A stretch of DNA of 60,000 nucleotides, from NCBI RefSeq assembly GCF_932526225.1, contig NC_064039.1, positions 13,660,139-13,720,138 of the forward strand. The letters are read 5' to 3'. A model generated the notes under the pieces. It was not told the origin of the DNA. It was given only the letters and a program-made list of their open reading frames with translations, and searched no databases. Origin of the DNA: Nematostella vectensis (lineage: Eukaryota > Cnidaria > Anthozoa > Actiniaria > Edwardsiidae). Made by a program: the position numbers and the translations under genes. This document shows, in pieces, positions 1-11,900 of the stretch (within the stretch, counting starts at the first letter, position 1; each line of letters begins with the position of its first letter).

Positions 1-2410
1 TTAGTCGGAGAAGTTTTTGTTTTTCATAGCGCTCGAAGGCCAGGGTTCATTGGCGCCGGGTTTACGCGCGCAAGCCGATCCATGTGCTATCCAGTGCTTG
101 CCGAGTGCGCCACGAGACTCCCACGAGATTCGCAAACAAAAGCTTCCCCCTACAGGACATCTGAAGTCCAACTGAAGGAAGGGTAACGCTCGGTATTGTG
201 TTTCTGGCAGATTAGCATTCTTTAGAGACACAGAGCTCTTGAGACTTAAGTCAAACTGAAAGGTTCAGTTCAAGTTACAACATAAAAATATTTTTTTCCC
301 ATCAAACCCGGCTAAACGAGGATTTCAATGTATAGATAAAGTTCAGAATCTTTTTGTGCCCATAAATGTTTATTTTGTGTGATCGCTAGATTGGGTAACA
401 TCATGGAAACATGCTAACGGTGGTAATTTGTTAACTGTGTCATCCTTTGGATTTTTTTCTATCAAATACTATTTAAACAGTTGTAAGGAAAACAAGAAAA
501 TGATGGTTTGTAAAGCGTGACGGATGCTATGTAGTGAGAGCCGCCTAAAGCGTCACACCCTAAAGATTAATACAACGAAATCGTCCATACCCTCCCATAT
601 GAATAAAAAACAGACACATGGGAGCAAAAGGTGAACTGAAAAAGAACGTTAAAATGTACAGTTTAACTATATTCAGAGCAGTTTTGCGACACGAGAGTAA
701 TTAGTTAAGCTATTAAAATCTAGTTGAGATCAGATCTTAAAGAGTTGAGCGATGAGATTTTGAACTAGCGTGATATGAACATTGCGTGAGGTCAAAAGCA
801 GTCCACGTGTTAAGCTAAAGACGCAGAGGAAATATCTCTCCTACCTTGATGCTCGTCCACATGTTAAATAGTTAAATATCGATAAATAAACTTCAATAAA
901 TATTCTTGGGTCCTGTTTGGATAGTCTGTTGGCCTTGGTGTTAGTGCACTGGGCTTTGCGTCTGAGGTATTTATATACTGGGTATCATCCTGTCTGCTCC
1001 TTTAAACCCACAAATACACCCGGTCTTTGGTTAATGCTGTAATACGTCAAATGGAGATCAGTGAGTTGCCGACACTATACGGACCGTTACCGCTTCCTTC
1101 CTTTATTTTTAAATCTTTATTGTTGGTTCACGTGTGGGATTCTAGCTTTATTTTTATCAAAAAGCGGACTGTGTTCTTCACAGCAGTGCTCGTTCCCTTT
1201 CTGGTCATGTTACGTGAGTTAGTTTTTCTAACACGCCCCAAGAGGGTCGAGTGTTCGCCCGCGTGTTCTCGTCCCGCTGTGACATAGTACTTGTCGCTGA
1301 AAATAGCTTCGACGTCCCCTGCAGAATTCCTAACATTTTTTCACTTATACGATTACCAAATAACTAACCGAGCTTCCTTGAAAGAGCTGTCGACATCGGG
1401 TTGTTAGAGTTGACAACCAATTTGCCTTTCTTCCTCTAAAGACACATCTGGGGTCAAGCTGACTAATAAAATTGTCAGAATTTCAGCCGAACGTCAAGTG
1501 AGATTATAAGGTTTTATTTCGCTGCGTGTTAACAACTGAGTCACCAAGTACCGAGCACGTCCCGAGGTGCTTCGGTGTGCGTTCGCTGTTAATACAGGTT
1601 TCCGGAAAGTTAGCAAAGCAACAACGCCCAATGTCTTTTCGGGTGTAAAGTGATAGCTAATGACACAAACAATATGTTTTACATTCAAGGAAAAACCACA
1701 GTAAACAAGTTTAGCGGTCAGCATTCGGAACATGCCAGACTCATTTTTATGGTTAAAAATCTTAGTTATCCATGTAGTGGGGAGTCTAGAGAAACCGATC
1801 AATTTCGAAAATGTCTCAATTTGAACTCTGAAGACAGGAACCGCTTGCTAAATATTCTGATGACTATAAAATTTCGCTAAACACGAACTTTCCGGCTTAA
1901 TGAAAGCAACTATCAAACTGCGTGAGGTTTATCTATTAGTTTAAGTAATCACATAGATATCCTAGGATAGAAGCAAGTCCACTTAGACTAACATCCGTGA
2001 GAAAACCGGTGTGAGAAAGGACTATGCGGCATTAACGTCAGAATACTCCTACGCGTCAAAACGTTCTAATTAAAAACTGAAAATTTAAACTGCACCTTCA
2101 AAGGTTAAAAAGCTAAGCAGTCATATTTTAAGTGTCATGTGGAGATATCGCCAACATAACGCAACCAATGAGGATAAGCCGTCAGTTTCAACAGATAACG
2201 GGTATAGCAACACGATTTCTACTATACGATTCTGCTAATTAGAAATAAACTGTTTGATCGAAGCAATTTGACCAAGAGGCAGTATGCTTCATAAGAGCGG
2301 AGAGTTTCCTAAAAATGAAAAAATCTTTGGAATTCTTAATAATTCTCGGGGAAGGCCGGTAAGAAAAAAGAGTCTCTGTTTACTTCTCCTTCGGTCGCAC
2401 CCCTGTGATC
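1..2410. other. Intergenic, no recognised gene
   Basis: I recognise no gene here. An open frame on the minus strand reaches the window edge (231 down to 1, about 76 codons, including the stretch SWESRGALGKHWIAHG). It could be the end of an exon or a repeat fragment, but I match it to no family. The remainder is AT-rich with only short open frames. A stretch near 920-1020 vaguely resembles a tRNA-derived SINE head but lacks a convincing B box. Confidence 0.4.
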
Positions 2411-2489
2411 GTAGCCTCCCTCGCAGGCGTTTTCAGGCAGGCGTCGCTGTCTAACAAAAACGCCTGCGATGGAGACTACTGCAATCGAG
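2411..2489. mobile_element. Short hairpin MITE with GTAGCCTCC termini
   Basis: Nearly perfect inverted repeats of about 23 bp face each other: the left end begins GTAGCCTCCCTCGCAGGCG, and the right end is its complement with two mismatches. The loop is only about 30 bp. The CAGGCGTTT core also occurs in the element at 30145-30355, so the two may be related. I found no clear target-site duplication. Confidence 0.45.
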
Positions 2490-4149
2490 AATGGCATCGT
2501 GATTGACAAGCGTTACTTCAATATTTTGGTTTTCGCAAATTTCTATAATTGCTCATTTTTGTTGAACTATGCGATAATGTGGATGAGGGAGATTAGTGGT
2601 TTAAAACCTTTTTTAATATTGCTCCACAAAATACACATCTTAGGGTAAATCCTTTTACATGGACTACATGAGCTGCATCTGTGTGGATGCGAGGGGAGGA
2701 AGGATGAAAGTGACATTGATTTAAAAAAAGATAATCACAAAGTAGCTTATAGTTGGCATAAAATCTCTCGTTCAACTTGTGTGTCCTTTTCCTAATGCAT
2801 CTATCAAATGCTATCCAATTATTTGTGCATTTAGTCCCGGAGCACTAGACAAGTCGTGATTAGCGCCAATCCTTGACGGCTAATCTCCTGGCGGGGGAGT
2901 GTGGCGGGGTAAAGCATCCGCCACACACACGGCCGCCTTCGTCGTGTCATATGCTAGGTTTATACAAATGTAAATTATAATGTCATTTATGAATCACTAG
3001 ATTTTTTGGCATGCTAAAAGACTTGCTAAAGTACGCTTGTACCCTTTAGCTTATCAATAATGCCTACATGATGTCCTTATGCAAAAGGGCCACTCTAGTA
3101 GTTAGTAGTCTAACGATGCGCGCTCTAAAAATGGCTTTTCGTCAATAAGCATTGCTAGATGAGCAAGCAATGAGCGCACATCTGCTAGAATAGCTAAACA
3201 GTACCAATAAAGGGTAAATATCGTTTTAAAATAATCAATTAACCCATTACACCCCACAAAGATGGACAAGAAGACCTAGTCAAAATAAATACACAGAAAC
3301 ATTTTGCCATGTTTTATGCGCCTCAAGTTGTTTCTTCTTTTTTTTTTTTTGAAGGCGTATACGTTTTGGTAAAAAAAGATTCCCACGTGAAACTAACTGA
3401 ACAAAGCACATTATCCACTGTATTCAGTACTGTAACGATCACCCGACCACCGACATCGACCACGTTTACAGTTTAACGTCCTATTTGCGGCAGCCAATAG
3501 CTTCCGATAAGATATTGATTAGGTATACTCAGTATACTCATATCAGCACGGGGAGGAAATTGTTATTGTTACATGACTGTGTAACCTTGAGCTATCATCA
3601 ATTCAAAGCGATAACGTAGGAAAAGTCATTCGCAGCACGCAAGGGAAGTCTAGAGACGGACAAAAGATCTTAGCAAGGGATAAGTCAATAAGGATGTGCG
3701 TAAATAAATATAATGGTTAAGGAAAGATAAACCACAAGATAAGATTTATAAGATTCGAGTGATAATCAAAGAAGTCCTACTTTCTTGGATAGGATAAGAA
3801 CACTCCTAAATAATACAATGTAACAAAATACTGCGCTTAACATCGCAAAAAAGCGTCTTTTACGTTGTGACGACTTTTAAATCTAGCTTTAATCATCAAT
3901 GACACTAAATATCTTATTAATTGAGAGTAAATAAGTTGATAAGATAACTAAACAGTTCAGGATATGTGCTAAACGTGAAACTGAGAAGGGCGTGTTCCAG
4001 TGGAAAGCGCAGAGGATTTGAGAAATATTACTGTTGCAAAGATGTCTACAGCGGAACTTTTCCTTTATCAATATTTCCAGGTTGCGCACTATCCTTCCAA
4101 AAACAATAACAAACTTTTGCTTTTAGAACACTTCAACACTTTCAAACTA
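2490..4149. other. Intergenic, nothing recognised
   Basis: AT-rich sequence with no open frame beyond 66 codons, no recognisable exon and no strong repeat. A run of T at about 3340-3352 is the only simple-sequence feature. Confidence 0.4.
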
Positions 4150-4935
4150 CACGTCTAGTACTCGCTAACACTATATTGAATTATTCATTAATTACTCTTC
4201 AACACTATTGAACCATTCTTTTAGTACTCGCTAACACTATTAACCATTCTTTTAGTACTCGCTAACACTATTGAACCATTCTTTTTAAAGAATACTTGCT
4301 AACACTATTGAGCCATTTTTTAGTACTCGCTAAGACTATTGAACCATTCTTTTAGTCGCTAACATATCGAACACACTTCTAGTTCTCGCTAAAACACTAT
4401 TGAACCATTCTTTTAGTACTCGCTAACACTATTGAACCATTCTTTTAGTACTCGCTAACACTATTAACCATTCTTTTAGTACTCGCTAACACTATTAACC
4501 ATTCTTTTAGTACTCGCTAACACTATTGAACAATTCTTTAAATACTCGCTAACACTATTAAACCATTCTTTTAGTCGCTAACATATCGAACACACTTCTA
4601 GTTCTCGCTAACACTATTAAACCATTCTTTTAGTACTCGTTAACACTATTAACCATTCTTTTAGTACTCGCTAACACTATCAAACCATTCTTTTAGTACT
4701 CGCTAACACTATTGAACCATTCTTTTAGTACTCGCTAACACTATTGAACCATTCTTTAAACACTCGCTAACACTATTAACCATTCTTTTAGTACTCGCTA
4801 ACACTATTAACCATTCTTTTAGTACTCGCTAACACTATTAACCATTCTTTTAGTACTCGCTAACACTATTAACCATTCTTTTAGTACTCGCTAACACTAT
4901 TAACCATTCTTTTAGTACTCGTCAACATTATTGAC
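4150..4935. repeat. 31-33 bp minisatellite
   Basis: About two dozen tandem copies of a unit containing CTCGCTAACACTATTAACC followed by ATTCTTTTAGTA. Units are 31 bp, or 33 bp when GA is inserted before ACC. A divergent longer variant carrying ATATCGAACACACTTCTAG appears twice, near 4365 and 4580, which points to duplication of multi-unit blocks. It lies outside any recognised gene. Confidence 0.9.
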
Positions 4936-7900
4936 GAACACCGCCACCGCAACGTCTGCTCATAGGTGCAAATATCAGCTTATTAAGTGCACGATATGAT
5001 GAGGGTGGCTTTTTAGTGAAAATCAATCTTTAGATCTGTTATAATATTCTTTTTTTTGTATCAGTTTTCCTTGACCTTAAACTTTCCATCAGTAATAGCG
5101 TGCGCATGGTTACATTAACCGGGCACTACCTCCAAGCTTACGTGAAGCTACCACTAGTTGCTACTACGAGTATAAGTGGGTAGCATGCATCGTTCTCTAG
5201 TGCCTGTGGACTGTATCTGTATCTGCGTAGCCTCGTCCCTAGGCTTCTCGGGTGGCCTATCACGCTCTGCATGGCTATGACGTCATGGGCCCTTTCTGTT
5301 CTCGCCCCCGATAAGTCAGCATGAAGCGTCCGCTTGAAAAGTGTGAGTCTGCGCGCAAAGCATCGTGGAGCTGACGGCAAGAGAGTAGCCTGGGGACGAG
5401 GCTAGTATCTCCCCTCTCTTGATTAGATTCCCATATTTAATTATTTTATTGATGTAAACATTCTGATCAATCTGACCTCGTTGCCCTTCTGAGGACACCT
5501 ATTCGACTGGGGGGTCCTGCCGGATCTTCCCTTATTTGATAGAATGCCATATATCTTCAAGGCTGGAATCTGTTTAAAAGCTTTTTTCCCGCTCAATTGA
5601 CATAGCGGCAAGGGTGCATCAAAGAAGGTTGAATGTTTGTTTATACCCTGAGCCTTTATAATCCAGATATTTGCGAGTCTTAACCAGCGAGTATCAAGTG
5701 GGTCTGGATGGTATACACACGTCAGAAAAATGCGCCTGGTTTACGGGCGTGAGCTTTTTCATTAAATAAGTAGTTTGCATTCGTCCCTATTAATGTAAAA
5801 GATTTTGCTCTATATTTTTTTTCGCGCTATTTGCGCAAAATTTGTAACACTCGAATCACTGACGAAACATTTGGGCAAAAAAACAACAGAACACGACAAG
5901 GCGATAAACTCTCTGTGAGCCGATAAATGTGCTAATTTATAGTAATTCCCGTCAATTTTGCACTTTTTGACCATGCACTTTATAACCAAGTAAAAAAGCC
6001 CATGCAATCTAATCCTCCCTCTAAAAAAATATCATCAATCAGAATAAGCACGAGTGTTAAGTGTTATCTGGCTGCCGCCCTGAACATTTTAGAAGTCTGC
6101 CATCCAATATGTGAACTGCTTACCTCCGTTGAAGTTTAATTGAGTGGTGCGAACCATTTGTTTTTTTTTATTGCAGGCTTGCGTTCGCTCTCCTACTCGC
6201 CCACTCTTGGGTAGTTTGTGTGAGTTGAGTGTGATTTCTTGTGCAGTTTTAGCAGCTCGCGTGTACTAAATCTTACTCCCCCGCAATGATCTCGTCATTA
6301 TCACACTTCCTCATTACCAATCTGACTTTAGTATGGCTTTCCTTAGGCTAAGTTCAAGCGTCGTGTTATCCATGAGCCGTATTCAATGCAAATGCATGCA
6401 AAATGAAGATGAAACTACTCGATTCTTTAGCACGACGTTGGAACTAAGCCTTACAGTATCTTGAAGCTTTGTATACCTTAATTAGATGTGGAAAAGGCAA
6501 CAGCCAGTCTCACACCATACAACCTTGGAGGCTGATTATCAATTTTCGTCGTGATGCTACTTACCCATCCAGAAGATGAGTCTCAAAAAGAACTGACAAA
6601 AAAAATGCAAGAGCTTTAAAGATTGTTTGCTGTTGACTATAAAAACATTGTCGTGGCATACGGAGTATGTAGCAGAGAGCAGTGTGGCTTTACAAAATAG
6701 GGCGATGTCCCTCTCAGTCGAACAAATTAGACACTCGGTTGATATTTGCTCCATTAAATCATTTGGTCAACTTGTTTTACAAAATAACAATCTCGGAAGA
6801 AGCGACAAAGGGCTCTTAGCTAAGTGTCGCATTGATTGGGTTCTAATCCATTTAGCAAAAACAAAGCAAGTTTACCAAGACAAGCAAATCTATCACTGCG
6901 TCTATTTTTATTGTCAATAGCTCGCGCAATTAGCATGCTTTCCGACTCCTCAGAGGTAGGCCGCTCCTCTTTTTGTCGCGAAGTCAGCTTGTATTTTCCG
7001 TGTATAACGTTTCGTTATTATTTATTATTTCAACGCGAAAGTGCTAAAACTGCTCGCACTTCTTTGTTGCCTAGACGCGTTTCGTGCTGGATTACTGAGG
7101 ACCGGAAAGTCGTACCTAATTCAGAAATAGCTTGGGCTTCCTTCACGAGTTCTAACCCCGCCAAACTTGACGTACCTTTGATGGACGTTGCATGTTGTTG
7201 CCTCTTTGATCAGACATTCTCGCCTTGTCTCTACTGTTGCCGTGAACTCCGAGAATAATGGAACGTTTGCGTGCTAGACTAGTGGATCTGACGCGGGACG
7301 ACAAAATACCCAATCGGATTGAACACCACACAAGTTAATTCCAAAGATCATGGATGAAATCCCTGATTCCGTCCGGCCACCCACAGTAATATTCTCACTC
7401 CCGGTGCTTTGGGGTAGTGCTTGCTTAATCTATTCTTTCGCTATTTGTACAAATGCGGAGCTTATTATAAAAGCAATTAAAGAACACTTCAGACCAACCC
7501 GTAGTAAAAGAACTTGCCGAAATTGCTCTGGGGTCTAGGGTGGGGAACCGTTACAACCGTTTTTGGTTGGAGTAATTGTTTTGGAATTAAGTAAGAAACG
7601 CTGCGTAACTTACTGTTTAAGCCGGGAAAACTGCGGTGCAGTGTGCGATACAGGCCGTAGCCCTCCAGAAATAAACTATAATTACTACGAATATAACTAT
7701 ATCTTGTAAAGTGGAGGATCCCCTATGATGTGTTACTAGATTTATTATGTTTTTACCTTCGCTACGTCTTCTCATACTCGCCATAGTTTTTTGCGACATA
7801 TTCTAGCGAGCAAGTTCCGTGCGAGTATGTCAATTAGAAATGAAAACATTGAAGCTTCGGGTCAATAGCTCGATGCCTCTCGTAATGGAATTTGAAAAGA

Positions 7901-8956
7901 GTTTGAGTTAAATGGAGTTTGAGTTATCGAGGGTAGAAAAGTTAAAGAGCAACTGAAAAATTTGAGTTCTTTGAGGGTTTAAATATATAGAAGCACTAAG
8001 AAAAGTATTCGAGTCAACTCGAGTAAGCACGATGCTCTGGTTATCGAAATTCCTTTAGCTTCCTGTGTATGAGAGTTGGGGTGATCTTTTTAAAATAAGA
8101 AAAAAAAAAAGAAAATCTGTCTAAGGCCGATGCGTGGGTCCCGCACCTAATGTGGGCAGCTACAAATCACCAGATACTTCTAGTTGTTGTTTTTTTAAGA
8201 AAATTTGGAAAATTCAAATAAGGTTAAAATTGCGTAAAGCGCAGGAGATCCGTCATTGGCTCCATCCGTGTGCCATGATTTACTTGCAGTTAGAGAAAAG
8301 AGGGAAGCCAACCGGAGAATCTTACATGCATTTTTATTATTTTTGAGTCATTTATTCCTTGAAAATTAAAATAAAAAATTGAAGAAAAAAAAAATAAAAC
8401 ATTTATGTTGCCAATGCTCGTGGCGTTCCACTCACCCCGCTCATGACATCAGCGTTTTACTGCCAGGCGTACAGTGAGCATCGTTTATTGAACAGCATGA
8501 GTAGCTAAGCTCGTCATATCCGGCAAATCCTGGTTGTTTACCATTTAATCGGAAAATTCCCGGATGAGTTCCCAGTTTTTCCGGAATGCCATAATGGTAA
8601 GAAAACTATATTTCAGAATTTTTTCGGGGTGACTATGCTACCATTTGCTTTTGTACGCGACTTTCTACTGGTGTCCTTGAGGAATAGTGGCCGATGGGGG
8701 ACCTCGGTCAAATATTCTATGGAAAACTGCAAATGGTACACGATTTCCCGTAATTTCTGGTATCCCCGGTGAAAGTGGACTACCTCTCAAGCAATTCTAC
8801 ATTTCCCGGAAATTTTCCAGTGTGAGAAATCTGTACCATTTACATTTTCGATTATCACGGGCGCCCTGTGGTTACATCAGCGGTTTTACCCATTAGACAC
8901 CGGTAACTACTTTAAGTACGCATACTGAAGTGTATCATAAGATATTGATTTCAAAT
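4936..8956. other. Intergenic region upstream of the aldolase gene
   Basis: No gene recognised. The longest open frame is 6836-7258 (+, about 140 codons). It matches no family I know, has no obvious coding bias and lies in ordinary AT-rich sequence, so I do not call it a gene. Around 8540-8870 there are loosely inverted stretches (TCCCGG and CCGGAAA motifs on both sides) that may be an old MITE. The last few hundred bases should hold the HOGA1 promoter; I see no clear TATA box. Confidence 0.4.
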
Positions 8957-11900
8957 ATGGCGGTACGTATTTTCCGTACAAACTGTTTATTTCACGTGCA
9001 AAACCAACGTCATTTTCTACACAGTCATACCAGGCAGTTTGCTAGCTTGATTGCTTGCAATCGTAGAGGCATTAGGCCTTCATGCCTTGTGGGAGCTCGT
9101 GTACAAATGGCTTCGTTCACGAGTAATGGCGGCAAAAGCGGAGTTATGGACCTGTCTGGTATTTACCCGCCGATTGTAACACCTTTTGGTAAAGATGAAA
9201 ACATCAGTGTGGAAAAACTAGAAGAGAACTTTGCCAAGTGGAATAAGCATTCTTTTAGAGGTACGTCTTGTATTTTGTAGTGGTATCTCAATAGTGTTGA
9301 AATAACTTGCGATATTGGATCTGGCGTCTGTGTTCGAGTACCTTAATTTTCGCGTCACTTAAGTTAAATGTCGCGAATTTCGCGATTTTAAAAGATTCGC
9401 GAAAATTAAGTGTCGCGAAAATAAGGATGCGCGAAAATTAGGTGAGTACACAAGAAGCCTTTGGGGGAATATTGGCAGTTTAATAAGCTTTATTGACCCC
9501 GGCGTAATTAATCGATGAAAATCGATCGTCGGTTTGCCAATCGGTATTAATCGATGAAATCAGCCGATTAATATCGATTGATATTGGTCACATGAAGATA
9601 TTTCTTAATTTCGTCGATTTCATTGATTATCATCTGCTGTCATCGATTGACTACCCTGGCTTCGATATTATTTCATAACATTCTCCGGGGCCAACAAATA
9701 TAAAAAAATACGTTTACTGAATGACTGTCATTGCGATTGTTGATAGTCATTAGTGGAGCTATGATTTGTTCAATGCTCTTTAATGTTTTGCTTGTTTTGT
9801 CGACAGAGATCATAGCAGGCCGCTCTCTTCACTCATCTTGCCACGCAAGCTCGGCTTGAATTACGCGTTTACTCCAACAATATATATGGCATTCGGTCTT
9901 TTATTCAAGGATCCACAAGGTTCCATCAAAGGGAAAGGGGGTGGGCCAGCAAAGCCTGGAAAAGGACCGGCAACATGTTTCTTTACAGCTAATCTCTGCT
10001 ATTTTAATCTGTATAATCAGAGAGGCTTATAACTCTTTTGCTGCCCGTTTCAAAAAGGTATCATTAAGGGCCTTTAACAATGAACGTACACTAAATAAAT
10101 GATACATTTGTACTCTTTTATGTTCTTTTATGATCATTCAGATCATATTTAATGAAAATTGAATAAAATTGATTAAAATCGATATTAATAGATCATGGTG
10201 CCATCATCGATTACTAATCGATGAAAGGTCACAAATTTGCAGATCATCGATTAACCATCGATTTCCAATATTAATCGATTGATTGGCATCGATTGATATC
10301 GATTTTCATCGATTATCGGTTTTATCGATTAATTACGCCGGGTATTGACCCCTTGCTATATTTTTAGCTGAATTTCGAAGAAACAGATGGAAAAAAGATA
10401 CCTCCCCCTTATTTTGAGTTTTTTTACAGTAATTTTACCATCTTAATACCTATTTGCTTAAGATGGTATACACTATTTTTTTATAAGAACGTCGGTTCAG
10501 GCTGGGCTGTTCTTATTTTTGGGACATTTTAAGGCTGAATATGTTCTTAAAGATGTTCTTAAACTTAAGTGTAAGAATATAATTCCCAATGAATTATAAT
10601 TAGAATTATACTAATGATCAATAGCAATAATACGGTTGTTACTATGAGCACCATTTGATTCTGCATTTTAGAATGCATCAGGACTATAAAAGAAAAATGT
10701 TTATGCTATCTAAGCCTCAGCATTTTCTTACATGTTATAAAAGTCTTAATGTTTTAATTATTTTAGCCAAACAATATCGAGTGCATAAGTCCTCACACCA
10801 TTCTGTTGGGCAGGTTATGTTGGCCATGCAATATTGAGTGTGCACATATCGTTTTGTTGGGCAGGTTATGTTAGCCATGCAATATAGAGTGTGCATAAGT
10901 ACTCATACCATTCTGTTGGGCAGGTTATGTTAGCCATGCAATATTGAGTGTGCATAAGTACTCATACCATTCTGTTGGGCAGGTTATGTTGTGCAGGGTT
11001 CAAATGGAGAGTATGCCTTCATGAGACCTGATGAGAAGATTATGCTATTGTCAAAGGTTCGGCAATTGGCTCCAAAAGATAAACTGATTATTGCTGGATC
11101 TGGATGTGAAGGTATATTACTTGTTTGCCAAATGTTTATGATTCCACTTTAGATTTAATTAAAACTAAAAGATGGATTATTCAGTAGGGTAGGAGAGTAG
11201 GGGGATGGCTCCCCCCCCCCCTTCCCTGAGAGTGCATGCATCCTCTAAACCTTCTTATCATGGGGACAGTCCAATAGGGGGTTGTTGGGGTTAGCTCTAG
11301 AGGTTTGCTAACTTATCAACACTCATAGAGATTGGATGGTTCATCAGGGGTTTCATTAGGCCCCAGCGGCCGGCGGAAGCACCAGCTATTTTCTGCCAAG
11401 CGCTGGCTACTTTTTTTTTAAAGTTGACTTAAGTTTTATTTGAACTAAAAAAGATAAATAACTTCCATCCCCTACTTATCAATCTGCACCGCCTACTGGG
11501 AAAGTTAATGAAAGCCCTGGTTTATGATAGTGTAGTGGTGGATTCATGAGCCATTTGTTGTGTTTTTTTTATGCATGTGTTTTGTTTTGTATTATCGGTT
11601 AATATATTACACCCTAAGACAGTACCATATAATCTATATGATTTGTGTCATGTGTGTTTTTGAAACAGCCACTAGAGACACTATCGAGATGACTAGCAGG
11701 ATGGCATCTGCAGGGGCTGACGCAGCCCTGGTCGTCACACCATGTTTTTACAAAGGAAGCATGAACGCTGCAGCCCTGGAAAACCATTTTACACAGGTAT
11801 TGTAGGTGGTCAATATATTAAGGATATAATGATTAATACACCCTAGCGTAGGGGAGGCAACGTCCACACAACTTTGGTGGAGATGAGAGCTACAATAGTT

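Noticed and set aside
6836-7258. 140-codon frame as a gene
   Set aside because: No recognised family, no splice or promoter context, and composition like the flanking non-coding DNA.
7850-8030. Repeat of GAGTTTGAGTTATCGAGGG-like motifs as a transposon
   Set aside because: Motif resembles known short elements, but I could not find paired termini.
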